From positions 7,540,001-7,580,000 of the forward strand of contig NC_079888.1 of NCBI RefSeq assembly GCF_029227915.1: a stretch of DNA of 40,000 nt. The letters are read 5' to 3'. Below are positions 16,510-26,002 of the stretch, piece after piece. Numbering within the stretch: position 1 is the stretch's first letter; every line of letters begins with the position of its first letter. The DNA is from Hydractinia symbiolongicarpus (taxonomy: Eukaryota > Cnidaria > Hydrozoa > Anthoathecata > Hydractiniidae). The position numbers and the translations under genes are program-made. The notes under the pieces are model-generated. The model was not told where the DNA came from and searched no databases. It saw only the letters and a program-made list of their open reading frames with translations.

Positions 16510-16581
16510 GGTTCTATGGTGTAAGGGTTAGCACTCTGGACTTTGAATCCAGCGATCCGGGTTCAAATCTCGGTAGAACCT
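16510..16581 (+). tRNA. tRNA-Gln-TTG: tRNA-Gln(TTG), unit 29
   Basis: T16G in the D loop and A52G (wobble); likely functional. Confidence 0.88.
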
Positions 16582-16787
16582 GACCTTCTTTTTGAACTCT
16601 GATTTAATCATTTGTTTAAGAAATACGTGAGGAAAAGGCTGATTTATCTAAAATTGACTAAGCCATATTTTAATGCTTTCAAGTCATTTCTTCAACATTT
16701 GCCAAGATTAAGGCGGAACTAATGCTTAGAGGTGAATTAGTAATTTCCACGGCCCGTTCGAAATGAAATCCAAAGTCTATCAGAAAA

Positions 16788-16860
16788 CGCCCAACGTGCG
16801 GCTCGAACCCACGACCCTGAGATAAAGAGTCTCATGCTGTACCGACTGCGCTAGCCGGGC
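16788..16860 (-). pseudogene. tRNA-Lys(CTT), C62G type, unit 29
   Basis: T12G, G22C, A37T, C62G: D stem and T stem broken. Confidence 0.68.
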
Positions 16861-17043
16861 CGATTCGTTATTAGATTCCGCCGTTAAAGCCGTCTTGGAC
16901 TTACGCAACAATTGACCACGCCTAAGATTACTTCAAATTGGGCCACTCGCGTAATCCTACTGTTTGAGCTGGTAAAAGGTTACGCGTGTCGAAAAAGGTT
17001 CAGCAATGTTAGCTTTCCATAAAGTAGACGTGGTACAGAAACA

Positions 17044-17125
17044 GACGAGGTTTCCGAGTGGTTAAGGCGATGGACTGCTAATCCATTGGGCTCTGCCCGC
17101 GTGGGTTCGAATCCCATCTTCGTCG
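17044..17125 (+). tRNA. tRNA-Ser(GCT), box A mutant, unit 30
   Basis: 82 nt. G9T and G10T alter box A and the 10-25 pair. Confidence 0.75.
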
Positions 17126-17132
17126 CACATTC

Positions 17133-17204
17133 GGTTCTATGGTATAATGGTTAGCCCTCTGGACTTTGAATCCAGCGATCCGAGTTCAAATCTCGGTAGA
17201 ACCT
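17133..17204 (+). tRNA. tRNA-Gln(TTG), weakened, unit 30
   Basis: G12A and A24C, two D-stem mismatches. Confidence 0.7.
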
Positions 17205-17409
17205 GACCTTCTTTTTGAATTCTGATTTAATCATTTGTTTAAGAAATGCGTGATGGAGGGATGATTTATCTAAAATTGACTAAGCCATATTTGAATGCTT
17301 TCAAGTCATTTCTTCAACATTTGCCAGGTTTTTGGCAGGACTCATGCTTAGAGGAGAATTGGTGATTTCCACGGCGCTTTGGTAATGCAATTAAAAGTGT
17401 ATCAAAAAA

Positions 17410-17482
17410 CGCCCAACGTGGGGCTCGAACCCACGACCCTGAGATGAAGAGTCTCATGCCCTACCGACTGAGCCAGCCGGGC
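17410..17482 (-). tRNA. tRNA-Lys-CTT: tRNA-Lys(CTT), unit 30
   Basis: A9G, A23G, A37C; T6 stop. Same gene sequence as unit 7. Confidence 0.78.
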
Positions 17483-17665
17483 TGATTCGTTATTAGGTTC
17501 CGCCATTAAAGCCGTCTTGGACTTACGAAACAATTGACCACACCTAAGATTACTTAAAATTGGGCCACTCGCGTAATCCTACTGCTTGGTGTAGTAAAAT
17601 GTTACGTGAGTCGAAACAGGTTCAGAAATGTTAGCTTTCCATTAAGTAGACGTGGTACAGAAACA

Positions 17666-17747
17666 GACGAGGTGGCCGAGTGGTTAAGGCGATGGACTGC
17701 TAATCCATTGGGCTCTGCCCGCGCGGGTTCGAATCCCATCTTCGTCG
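17666..17747 (+). tRNA. tRNA-Ser-GCT: tRNA-Ser(GCT), unit 31
   Basis: 82 nt; T50C only. Confidence 0.87.
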
Positions 17748-17754
17748 CACATTT

Positions 17755-17826
17755 GGTTCTATGGTGTAATGGTTAGCACTCTGGACTTTGAATCCAGCGA
17801 TCAGAGTTCAACTCTCGGTAGAACCT
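17755..17826 (+). tRNA. tRNA-Gln-TTG: tRNA-Gln(TTG), unit 31
   Basis: C50A (one T-stem mismatch) and A59C. Confidence 0.82.
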
Positions 17827-18032
17827 GACCTTCTTTTTGAATTTTGATTTAATCTTTTGTTTAAAGAAAACGTGAGGGAAAGGCTGATTTATTTAAAATT
17901 GACTAAGCCATATTTGAATGCTTTCAAGTCACTTCTTCAACATTTGTCAGATTTATGGCAGAACTCATGCTTAGAAGAGAATTGGTGATTTCCACGGCGC
18001 GTTTGTAATGCAATTAAAAGTGTATCAGAAAA

Positions 18033-18105
18033 CGCCCAACGTGGGGCTCGAACCCACCACCCTGAGATTAAGAGACTCATGCTCTACCGACTAAGCTAGC
18101 CGGAC
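18033..18105 (-). tRNA. tRNA-Lys(CTT), unit 31
   Basis: C2T, C13T, A31T (31-39 mismatch), C48G. Confidence 0.7.
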
Positions 18106-18288
18106 TGATTAGTTATTAGGTTCCGCCATTAAAGCCGTCTTGGACTTACGCAACAATTGACCACACGTAAGGTTTCTTAAAATTAAGCGACTCGCGTAAT
18201 CCTACTGTTTGGGCTGGTAAAAGGTTACGTGAGTCGAAACAGGTTCAGCAATGTTAGCTTTCCATAAAGTGGACGTGGTACAGAAACA

Positions 18289-18370
18289 GACGAGGTGGCC
18301 GAGTGGTTCAGGCGATAGACTGCTAATCCATTGGGCTCTGCCCGCGTGGGTTCGAATCCCATCTTCGTCG
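18289..18370 (+). tRNA. tRNA-Ser-GCT: tRNA-Ser(GCT), unit 32
   Basis: 82 nt. D-loop A to C and G29A (29-41 mismatch). Confidence 0.8.
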
Positions 18371-18377
18371 CACATTC

Positions 18378-18449
18378 GGTTCTATGGTGTAATGGTTAGC
18401 ATTCTGGACTTTGAATCCAGCAATCCGAGTTTAAATCTCGGTAGAACCT
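18378..18449 (+). tRNA. tRNA-Gln(TTG), C56T, unit 32
   Basis: C25T (wobble), G45A, C56T. Confidence 0.62.
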
Positions 18450-18655
18450 GACCTTCTTTTTGAATTCTGATTTAATCTTTTGTTTATAAAAAACGTGAGG
18501 GAAAGGCTGATTTATTTAAAATTGACTAAGCCATATTTGAATGCTTTCAAGACATTTCTTCAAAATTTGCCAGGTTTATGGCAGAACTCATGCTTAGAGG
18601 GGAATTGGTAATTTCTAAGGCGCGTTGGTAATGCAATTAAAAGTGTATCAGAGAA

Positions 18656-18728
18656 CTCCCAACGTGGGGCCCGAACCCACAACCCTACGATGAAGAGTCT
18701 CATGCTGTACCGACTGCGCTAGCCGGGC
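18656..18728 (-). pseudogene. tRNA-Lys(CTT), ccc-type, unit 32
   Basis: The eight family changes. The stop is weakened, gttctc after the gene in place of gttttc. Confidence 0.75.
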
Positions 18729-18911
18729 CGATTCGTTATTAGATTCCGCCGTTAAAGCCGTCTTGGACTTACGCAACAATTGACCACGCCTAAGATTACT
18801 TAAAATTGGGCCACTCGCGTAATCCTAGTGTTTGAGCTGGTAAAAGGTTACGTGAGTCGAAACAGGTTCAGCAATGTTGGCTTTCCATAAAGTAGACGTG
18901 GTACAGAAACA

Positions 18912-18992
18912 GACGAGGTGGCCGAGTTGGTAAGGCGATGGACTGCTAATCCATTGGGCTCTGCCTGCGTGGGTTCGAATCCCACTTCGTTG
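18912..18992 (+). tRNA. tRNA-Ser(GCT), 81-nt, short unit 33
   Basis: D loop gttggtaa, variable arm gcct, C72T (wobble at 1-72). Unit lacks Lys. Confidence 0.66.
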
Positions 18993-18999
18993 CACATTC

Positions 19000-19071
19000 G
19001 GTTCTATGATGTAATGGTTAGCACTCTAGACTTTGAACCCAGCGATCCGAGTTGAAATCTCGGTAGAACCT
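19000..19071 (+). pseudogene. tRNA-Gln, degenerate, unit 33
   Basis: G10A, G29A, T39C, C56G. Confidence 0.78.
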
Positions 19072-19296
19072 GATTTTCTTTTTGAACTCTGATTAAATCA
19101 TTTGTTTAGGAAATGCGTGAGGAAGGGATGATTTTTCTAAAATGGTCTTGGACTTGCGCAACAATTGACCACACCTAAGGTTACTTAAAATTGGGCGACT
19201 CGCGTAATCCTACTGTTTGGGCTGGTAAAAAGTTACGTGAGTCGAAACAGGTTCAGCAATGTTAGCTTTCCATAAAGTGGACGTGGTACAGAAACA

Positions 19297-19378
19297 GACG
19301 AGGTGGCCGAGTGGTTTAGGCGATAGACTGCTAATCCATTGGGCTCTGCCCGCGTGGGTTCGAATCCCATCTTCGTCG
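19297..19378 (+). tRNA. tRNA-Ser-GCT: tRNA-Ser(GCT), unit 34
   Basis: 82 nt. D-loop A to T and G29A. The unit looks recombinant: Ser as in unit 32, spacers as in unit 19. Confidence 0.78.
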
Positions 19379-19385
19379 CACATTC

Positions 19386-19457
19386 GGTTCTATGGTGTAA
19401 TGGTTAGCATTCTGGTCTTTGAATCCAGCCATCCGAGTTCAAATCTCGGTAGAACCT
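19386..19457 (+). tRNA. tRNA-Gln(TTG), hybrid, unit 34
   Basis: C25T as unit 32 and G45C as unit 19, plus A31T: a switch between two alleles inside the gene. Confidence 0.65.
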
Positions 19458-19663
19458 GATTTTCTTTTTGAATTTTGATTTAATCTTTTGTTTAAAGAAA
19501 ACGTGAGGGAAAGGCTGATTTATTTAAAATTGACTAAGCCATATTTGAATGCTTTCAAATCACTTCTTCAACATTTGTCAGGTTTATGGCAGAACTCCTG
19601 CTTAGAAGAGAATTGGTGATTTCCACGGCGCGTTCGTAATGCAATTAAAAGTGTATCAGAAAA

Positions 19664-19736
19664 CGCCCAACGTGAGGCTCGAACCCACGACCCTGAGATT
19701 AAGAGTCGCATGCTCTACCGACTAAGCTAGCCGGAC
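19664..19736 (-). tRNA. tRNA-Lys(CTT), weakened, unit 34
   Basis: C2T, C13T, A29C (mismatch), C62T (wobble). Confidence 0.66.
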
Positions 19737-19919
19737 TGATTCGTTATTAGGTTCCGACATTAAAGCTGTCTTGGACTTACGCAACAATTGACCACACCTA
19801 AGGTTACTTAAAATTGGGCGACTCGCGTAATCCTACTGTTTGGGCTGGTAAAAGGTTACGTGAGTCGAAACAGGTTCAGCAATGTTAGCTTTCCATAAAG
19901 TGGACGTGGTACAGAAACA

Positions 19920-20001
19920 GACGAGGTGGCCAAGTGGTTAAGGCGATGGACTGCTAATCCATTGGGCTCTGCCCGCGTGTGTTCGAATCCCATCTTCGTC
20001 G
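19920..20001 (+). tRNA. tRNA-Ser(GCT), unit 35
   Basis: 82 nt. G13A in the D arm and G52T in the T stem and box B. Confidence 0.74.
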
Positions 20002-20008
20002 CACATTC

Positions 20009-20080
20009 GGTTCTATGGTGTAATGGTTAGCACTCTGGACTTTGAATCCAGCGATCCGAGTTTAAATCTCGGTAGAACCT
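20009..20080 (+). tRNA. tRNA-Gln(TTG), C56T, unit 35
   Basis: C56T only. Confidence 0.65.
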
Positions 20081-20286
20081 GACCTTCTTTTTGAATTCTG
20101 ATTTAATCTTTTGTTTATAAAAAACGTGAGGGAAAGGCTGATTTATTTAAAATTGACTAAGCCATATTTGAATGCTTTCAAGACATTTCTTCAAAATTTG
20201 CCAGGTTTATGGCAGAACTCATGCTTAGAGGGGAATTGGTGATTTCTAAGGCGCGTTGGTAATGCAATTAAAAGTGTATCAGAAAA

Positions 20287-20359
20287 CTCCCAACGTGGGG
20301 CCCGAACCCACAACCCTACGATGAAGAGTCTCATGCTGTACCGACTGCGCTAGCCGGGC
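20287..20359 (-). pseudogene. tRNA-Lys(CTT), ccc-type, unit 35
   Basis: The eight family changes. Confidence 0.75.
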
Positions 20360-20542
20360 CGATTCGTTATTAGATTCCGCCGTTAAAGCCGTCTTGGACT
20401 TACGCAACAATTGACCACGCCTAAGATTACTTAAAGTTGGGCCACTCGCGTAATCCTACTGTTTGAGCTGGTAAAAGGTTACGTGAGTTGAAACAGGTTC
20501 AGCAATGTTGGCTTTCCATAAAGTAGACGTGGTACAGAAACA

Positions 20543-20623
20543 GACGAGGTGGCCGAGTGGTTAAGGCCATGGACTGCTAATCCATTGGGCTCTGCCTGCG
20601 TGGGTTCGAATCCCACTTCGTCG
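20543..20623 (+). tRNA. tRNA-Ser(GCT), 81-nt, unit 36
   Basis: G26C and variable arm gcct. Confidence 0.7.
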
Positions 20624-20630
20624 CACATTC

Positions 20631-20702
20631 GGTTCTATGATGTAATGGTTAGCACTCTAGACTTTGAACCCAGCGATCCGAGTTCAAATCTCGGTAGAAG
20701 CT
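20631..20702 (+). pseudogene. tRNA-Gln(TTG), degenerate, unit 36
   Basis: G10A, G29A, T39C, C71G; acceptor pair 2-71 lost. Confidence 0.62.
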
Positions 20703-20907
20703 GATTTTCTTTTTGAACTCTGACTTAATCATTTGTTTAAGAAATGCGTGAGGAAGGGATGATTTATCTAAAATTGACTACGCCATATTTGAATGCTCTC
20801 AAGTCATTTCTTCAACATTTGCCAGGTCTATGGCGGAACTCATGCTTAGAGGAGAATTGGTGATTTCCACGGCGCGTTCGTAACGCAATACAAAGTCTAT
20901 CAGAAAA

Positions 20908-20980
20908 CGCCGAACGTGGGGCTCGAACTCACGACACTGAGATTAAGAGACTCATGCTCTACCGCCTGAGCTAGCCGGGC
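20908..20980 (-). pseudogene. tRNA-Lys(CTT), G69C type, unit 36
   Basis: T16G, A31T, G45T, G52A, G69C. Confidence 0.68.
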
Positions 20981-21163
20981 TGATTCATTTTCAGGTGCCG
21001 CCACTAAGGCCGTCTTGGACTTACGCAACAATTGACCACACGTAAGGTTACTTAAAATTAAGCGACTCGCGTAATCCTTCTGTTTGGGCTGGTAAAAGGT
21101 TACGTGAGTCGAAACAGGTTCAGCAATGTTAGCTTTCCATAAAGTGGACGTGGTACAGAAACA

Positions 21164-21245
21164 GACGAGGTGGCCGAGTGGTTCAGGCGATAGACTGCTA
21201 ATCCATTGGGCTCTGCCCGCGTGGGTTCGAATCCCATCTTCGTCG
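21164..21245 (+). tRNA. tRNA-Ser-GCT: tRNA-Ser(GCT), unit 37
   Basis: 82 nt. D-loop A to C and G29A, as unit 32. Confidence 0.8.
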
Positions 21246-21252
21246 CACATTC

Positions 21253-21324
21253 GGTTCTATGGTGTAATGGTTAGCATTCTGGACTTTGAATCCAGCAATC
21301 CGAGTTTAAATCTCGGTAGAACCT
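21253..21324 (+). tRNA. tRNA-Gln(TTG), C56T, unit 37
   Basis: C25T, G45A, C56T. Confidence 0.62.
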
Positions 21325-21530
21325 GACCTTCTTTTTGAATTCTGATTTAATCTTTTGTTTATAAAAAACGTGAGGGAAAGGCTGATTTATTTAAAATTGA
21401 CTAAGCAATATTTGAATGCTTTCAAGACATTTCTTCAAAATTTGCCAGGTTTATGGCAGAACTCATGCTTAGAGGGGAATTGGTAATTTCTAAGGCGCGT
21501 TGGTAATGCAATTAAAAGTGTATCAGAGAA

Positions 21531-21603
21531 CTCCCAACGTGGGGCCCGAACCCACAACCCTACGATGAAGAGTCTCATGCTGTACCGACTGCGCTAGCCG
21601 GGC
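21531..21603 (-). pseudogene. tRNA-Lys(CTT), ccc-type, unit 37
   Basis: Family changes; stop weakened as in unit 32. Confidence 0.75.
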
Positions 21604-21786
21604 CGATTCGTTATTAGATTCCGCCGTTAAAGCCGTCTTGGACTTACGCAACAATTGACCACGCCTAAGATTACTTAAAATTGGGCCACTCGCGTAATCC
21701 TAGTGTTTGAGCTGGTAAAAGGTTACGTGAGTCGAAACAGGTTCAGCAATGTTAGCTTTCCATAAAGTGGACGTGGTACAGAAACA

Positions 21787-21868
21787 GACGAGGTGGCCAA
21801 GTGGTTAAGGCGATGGACTGCTAATCCATTGGGCTCTGCCCGCGTGTGTTCGAATCCCATCTTCGTCG
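21787..21868 (+). tRNA. tRNA-Ser(GCT), unit 38
   Basis: 82 nt. G13A and G52T, as unit 35. Its upstream spacer (cctagtgtttgagc) is that of unit 33, so the recombination point lies in about 21700-21795. Confidence 0.74.
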
Positions 21869-21875
21869 CACATTC

Positions 21876-21947
21876 GGTTCTATGGTGTAATGGTTAGCAC
21901 TCTGGACTTTGAATCCAGCGATCCGAGTTTAAATCTCGGTAGAACCT
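21876..21947 (+). tRNA. tRNA-Gln(TTG), C56T, unit 38
   Basis: C56T only. Confidence 0.65.
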
Positions 21948-22153
21948 GACCTTCTTTTTGAATTCTGATTTAATCTTTTGTTTATAAAAAACGTGAGGGA
22001 AAGGCTGATTTATTTAAAATTGACTAAGCCATATTTGAATGCTTTCAAGACATTTCTTCAAAATTTGCCAGGTTTATGGCAGAACTCATGCTTAGAGGGG
22101 AATTGGTGATTTCTAAGGCGCGTTGGTAATGCAATTAAAAGTGTATCAGAAAA

Positions 22154-22226
22154 CTCCCAACGTGGGGCCCGAACCCACAACCCTACGATGAAGAGTCTCA
22201 TGCTGTACCGACTGCGCTAGCCGGGC
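22154..22226 (-). pseudogene. tRNA-Lys(CTT), ccc-type, unit 38
   Basis: The eight family changes. Confidence 0.75.
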
Positions 22227-22409
22227 CGATTCGTTATTAGATTCCGCCGTTAAAGCCGTCTTGGACTTACGCAACAATTGACCACGCCTAAGATTACTTA
22301 AAGTTGGGCCACTCGCGTAATCCTACTGTTTGAGCTGGTAAAAGGTTACGTGAGTTGAAACAGGTTCAGCAATGTTGGCTTTCCATAAAGTAGACGTGGT
22401 ACAGAAACA

Positions 22410-22490
22410 GACGAGGTGGCCGAGTGGTTAAGGCGATGGACTGCTAATCCATTGGGCTCTGCCTGCGTGGGTTCGAATCCCACTTCGTCG
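22410..22490 (+). tRNA. tRNA-Ser-GCT: tRNA-Ser(GCT), 81-nt, unit 39
   Basis: Variable arm gcct only. Confidence 0.74.
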
Positions 22491-22497
22491 CACATTC

Positions 22498-22569
22498 GGT
22501 TCTATGATGTAATGGTTAGCACTCTAGACTTTGAACCCAGCGATCCGAGTTCAAATCTCGGTAGAACCT
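22498..22569 (+). tRNA. tRNA-Gln(TTG), weakened, unit 39
   Basis: G10A, G29A, T39C. The stop region is two T4 runs (gattttccttttg). Confidence 0.6.
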
Positions 22570-22774
22570 GATTTTCCTTTTGAACTGTGACTTAATCATT
22601 TGTTTAAGAAATGCGCGAGGAAGGGATGATTTATCTAAAATTGACTACGCCATATTTGAATGCTCTCAAGTCATTTCTTCAACATTTGCCAGGTCTATGG
22701 CGGAACTCATGCTTAGAGGAGAATTGGTGATTTCCACGGCGCGTTCGTAACGCAATACAAAGTCTATCAGAAAA

Positions 22775-22847
22775 CGCCGAACGTGGGGCTCGAACTCACG
22801 ACACTGAGATTAAGAGACTCATGCTCTACCGCCTGAGCTAGCCGGGC
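22775..22847 (-). pseudogene. tRNA-Lys(CTT), G69C type, unit 39
   Basis: Same changes as unit 21. Confidence 0.68.
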
Positions 22848-23030
22848 TGATTCATTTTCAGGTGCCGCCACTAAGGCCGTCTTGGACTTACGCAACAATT
22901 GACCACACCTAAGATTACTTAAAATTGGGCCACTCGCGTAATCCTACTGTTTCGGCTGGTAAAAGGTTACGTGAGTCGAAACAGGTTCATCAATGTTAGC
23001 TTTCCATAAAGTAGACGTGGTGCAGAAACA

Positions 23031-23112
23031 GACGAGGTGGCCGAGTGGTTAAGGCGATGGACTGCTAATCCATTGGGCTCTGCCCGCGTGGGTTCGAATC
23101 CCATCTTCGTCG
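23031..23112 (+). tRNA. tRNA-Ser-GCT: tRNA-Ser(GCT), unit 40
   Basis: Consensus, 82 nt. Confidence 0.95.
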
Positions 23113-23119
23113 CACATTC

Positions 23120-23191
23120 GGTTCTATGGTGTAAGGGTTAGCACTCTGGACTTTGAATCCAGCGATCCGGGGTCAAATCTCGGTAGAACCT
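23120..23191 (+). tRNA. tRNA-Gln(TTG), T54G, unit 40
   Basis: T16G, A52G and T54G; the last alters the T loop and box B. Confidence 0.72.
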
Positions 23192-23397
23192 GACCTTCTT
23201 TTTGAACTCTGATTTAATCATTTGTTTAAGAAATACGTGAGGAAAAGGCTGATTTATCTAAAATTGACTAAGCCATATTTTAATGCTTTCAAGTCATTTC
23301 TTCAACATTTGCCAAGTTTAAGGCGGAACTAATGCTTAGAGGTGAATTGGTAATTTCCACGGCCCGTTCGAAATGAAATCCAAAGTCTATCAGAAAA

Positions 23398-23470
23398 CGC
23401 CCAACGTGCGGCTCGAACCCACGACCCTGAGATTAAGAGTCTCATGCTGTACCGACTGCGCTAGCCGGGC
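23398..23470 (-). pseudogene. tRNA-Lys(CTT), C62G type, unit 40
   Basis: T12G, G22C, C62G. Confidence 0.66.
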
Positions 23471-23653
23471 CGTTTCGTTATTAGATTCCGCCGTTAAAGC
23501 CGTCTTGGACTTACGCAACAATTGACCACGCCTAAGATTACTTCAAATTGGGCCACTCGCGTAATCCTACTGTTTGAGCTGGTAAAAGGTTACGCGAGTC
23601 GAAAAAGGTTCAGCAATGTTAGCTTTCCATAAAGTAGACGTGGTACAGAAACA

Positions 23654-23735
23654 GACGAGGTTTCCGAGTGGTTAAGGCGATGGACTGCTAATCCATTGGG
23701 CTCTGCCCGCATGGGTTCGAATCCCATCTTCGTCG
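23654..23735 (+). tRNA. tRNA-Ser(GCT), box A mutant, unit 41
   Basis: 82 nt. G9T and G10T as unit 30; G49A makes 49-65 an A-T pair. Confidence 0.75.
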
Positions 23736-23742
23736 CACATTC

Positions 23743-23814
23743 GGTTCTATGGTGTAATGGTTAGCCCTCTGGACTTTGAATCCAGCGATCCGAGTTCAAA
23801 TCTCGGTAGAACCT
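23743..23814 (+). tRNA. tRNA-Gln-TTG: tRNA-Gln(TTG), unit 41
   Basis: A24C only, one D-stem mismatch. Confidence 0.82.
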
Positions 23815-24019
23815 GACCTTCTTTTTGAATTCTGATTTAATCATTTGTTTAAGAAATGCGTGAGGGAGGGATGATTTATCTAAAATTTACTAAGCCATAT
23901 TTGAATGCTTTCAAGTCATTTCTTCAACATTTGCCAGGTTTTTGGCAGGACTCATGCTTAGAGGGGAATTGGTGATTTCCACGGCGCGTTGATAATGCAA
24001 TTAAAAGTGCAGCAGAAAA

Positions 24020-24092
24020 CGCCCATTGCTGGGCTCGAATCCACGACCCTGAGATTAAGAGTCTCATGCTCTACCGACTGAGCTAGCCGGGC
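24020..24092 (-). pseudogene. tRNA-Lys(CTT), att-like degenerate, unit 41
   Basis: G53A, C63A, A64G, G66A, T67A; the T stem is mostly lost. Confidence 0.74.
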
Positions 24093-24275
24093 TGATTCGT
24101 TATTAGGTTCCGTTATTAAAGCTGTGTTGGACTTACGCAACAATTGACCACACCTTAAATTACTTAAAATTGGGGCACTAGCGTAATCCCACTGTTTGGG
24201 ATGGTAAAAGGTTACGTGAGTCGAAACAGGTTCAGCAATGTTAGCTTTCCATAAAGTGGACGTGGTACAGAAACA

Positions 24276-24329
24276 GACGAGGTGGCCGAGCGGTTAAGGC
24301 GATGGACTCCTAATCCATTGGGCTCTGCC
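24276..24329 (+). pseudogene. Truncated tRNA-Ser, 3' part deleted, unit 42
   Basis: Ser stops after ctctgcc in the variable arm and runs into aaggagacttggtg of the Lys-side spacer. About 254 bp, including the T arm, 3' acceptor and all of Gln, are missing. The anticodon (24309-24311) is CCT, not GCT. Confidence 0.9.
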
Positions 24330-24388
24330 AAGGAGACTTGGTGATTTCCATGGCGCGTTCGTAATGCAATCCAAAGTCTATCAGAAAA

Positions 24389-24461
24389 AGCCCAACGTGG
24401 CGCTCGAACCCACGACCCTGAGATTAAGAGTCCCATACTTTACCGACTGAGCTAGCCGGGT
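24389..24461 (-). pseudogene. tRNA-Lys(CTT), degenerate, unit 42
   Basis: G1A, changes in the D arm (gtaaagta), A29G, C61G, discriminator T. Confidence 0.7.
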
Positions 24462-24644
24462 TGATTCGTTTTTAGGTGGCGCCACTAAAGCCGTCCTGGA
24501 CTTACGCAACAATTGACCACACCTAAAATTACTTAAAATTGGGTCGCTCGCGTACTCCTACTGTTTGGGCTGGTAAAATGTCACGTAAATCGAAACAGGT
24601 TCAGCAATGTTAGCTTTCCATAAAGTAGACGTGGTACAGAAACA

Positions 24645-24726
24645 GACGAGGTGGCCGAGTGGTTAAGGCGATGGACTGCTAATCCATTGGGCTCTGCCCG
24701 CGTGGGTTCGAATCCCATCTTCGTCG
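24645..24726 (+). tRNA. tRNA-Ser-GCT: tRNA-Ser(GCT), unit 43
   Basis: Consensus; paired with a consensus Gln. Confidence 0.95.
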
Positions 24727-24740
24727 CACATTCGGTTCTA

Positions 24741-24751
24741 TGGTGTAATGG
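24741..24751 (+). promoter_or_regulatory. Box A of tRNA-Gln, unit 43
   Basis: TGGTGTAATGG. G10A in 29 units changes its third base. Confidence 0.85.
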
Positions 24752-24782
24752 TTAGCACTCTGGACTTTGAATCCAGCGATCC

Positions 24783-24793
24783 GAGTTCAAATC
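24783..24793 (+). promoter_or_regulatory. Box B of tRNA-Gln, unit 43
   Basis: GAGTTCAAATC. The C is C56, changed to T in 11 units and to G in 10. Confidence 0.85.
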
Positions 24794-25010
24794 TCGGTAG
24801 AACCTGACCTTCTTTTTGAATTCTTATTTAATCTTTTGTTTAAAAAATACGTGAGGAAAGGCTGATTTATTTAAAATTGACTAAGCCATATTTGAATGCT
24901 TTCAAGTCATTTCTTCAACATTTGCCAGGTTTTTGGCAGGAATCATGCTTAGAGGGGAATTGGTGATTTCCACGGCGCGTTCATAATGCAATTAAAAGTG
25001 CAGCAGAAAA

Positions 25011-25083
25011 CGCCCATGGTGGGGCTCGAATCCACGACCCTGAGATTAAGAGTCTCATGCCCTACCGACTGAGCTAGCCGGGC
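25011..25083 (-). pseudogene. tRNA-Lys(CTT), att-like, unit 43
   Basis: A23G, G53A, G66C, T67A. Confidence 0.74.
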
Positions 25084-25266
25084 TGATTCGTTATTAGGTT
25101 CCGTTATTAAAGCTGTCTTGGACTTACGCAACAATTGACCACACCTAAGGTTACTTAAAATTGGGCCACTCGCGTAATCCTACTGTTTCGGCTGGTAAAA
25201 GGTTACGTGAGTCGAAACAGGTTCAGCAATGTTAGCTTTCCATAAAGTAGACGTGGTGCAGAAACA

Positions 25267-25348
25267 GACGAGGTGGCCGAGTGGTTAAGGCGATGGACTG
25301 CTAATCCATTGGGCTCTGCCCGCGTGGGTTCGAATCCCATCTTCGTCG
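25267..25348 (+). tRNA. tRNA-Ser-GCT: tRNA-Ser(GCT), unit 44
   Basis: Consensus, 82 nt. Confidence 0.95.
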
Positions 25349-25355
25349 CACATTC

Positions 25356-25427
25356 GGTTCTATGGTGTAAGGGTTAGCACTCTGGACTTTGAATCTAGCG
25401 ATCCGGGTTCAAATCTCGGTAGAACCT
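25356..25427 (+). tRNA. tRNA-Gln-TTG: tRNA-Gln(TTG), unit 44
   Basis: T16G, C41T (wobble) and A52G (wobble); all stems can form. Confidence 0.85.
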
Positions 25428-25633
25428 GACCTTCTTTTTGAACTCTGATTTAATCATTTGTTTAAGAAATACGTGAGGAAAAGGCTGATTTATCTAAAAT
25501 TGACTAAGCCATATTTTAATGCTTTCAAGTCATTTCTTCAACATTTGCCAAGTTTAAGGCGGAACTAATGCTTAGAGGTGAATTGGTAATTTCCACGGCC
25601 CGTTCGAAATGAAATCCAAAGTCTATCAGAAAA

Positions 25634-25706
25634 CGCCCAACGTGCGGCTCGAACCCACGACCCTGAGATTAAGAGTCTCATGCTGTACCGACTGCGCTAG
25701 CCGGGC
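25634..25706 (-). pseudogene. tRNA-Lys(CTT), C62G type, unit 44
   Basis: T12G, G22C, C62G. Confidence 0.66.
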
Positions 25707-25889
25707 CGATTCGTTATTAGATTCCGCCGTTAAAGCCGTCTTGGACTTACGCAACAATTGACCACGCCTAAGATTACTTCAAATTGGGCCACTCGCGTAA
25801 TCCTACCGTTTGAGCTGGTAAAAGGTTACGTGAGTCGAAACAGGTTCAGCAATGTTAGCTTTCCATAAAGTGGACGTGGTACAGAAACA

Positions 25890-25943
25890 GACGAGGTGGC
25901 CGAGCGGTTAAGGCGATGGACTCCTAATCCATTGGGCTCTGCC
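25890..25943 (+). pseudogene. Truncated tRNA-Ser, 3' part deleted, unit 45
   Basis: Same join and CCT anticodon (25923-25925) as unit 42, 1,614 bp away. Confidence 0.9.
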
Positions 25944-26002
25944 AAGGAGACTTGGTGATTTCCATGGCGCGTTCGTAATGCAATCCAAAGTCTATCAGAA
26001 AA

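Larger units (their letters stand above)
18289..21163. repeat. Second 2,875-bp block (units 32-36)
   Basis: Five units (623, 385, 623, 623, 621 bp). Followed by a copy that lacks an internal 1,008 bp. Confidence 0.88.
21164..23030. repeat. Deleted copy of the 18289 block (units 37-39)
   Basis: Unit 37 matches unit 32, and units 38-39 match units 35-36. The length, 1,867 bp, equals 2,875 minus 1,008, the distance from the Ser of unit 33 to that of unit 35. Confidence 0.88.
24734..24805 (+). tRNA. tRNA-Gln-TTG: tRNA-Gln(TTG), unit 43
   Basis: Consensus. With the Ser before it, this is a fully intact Ser-Gln pair. Confidence 0.95.
24276..25889. repeat. 1,614-bp three-unit block, copy 1 (units 42-44)
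   Basis: Units of 369, 622 and 623 bp. The next units (45, 46) repeat units 42 and 43 at exactly +1,614. Confidence 0.88.

Noticed and set aside
20900-21250. 116-codon open frame on the minus strand, the longest in the window
   Set aside because: It is antisense to Ser and runs through Lys and the divergent spacer. Parts recur in other units with stops and frame changes. No protein family is recognised.
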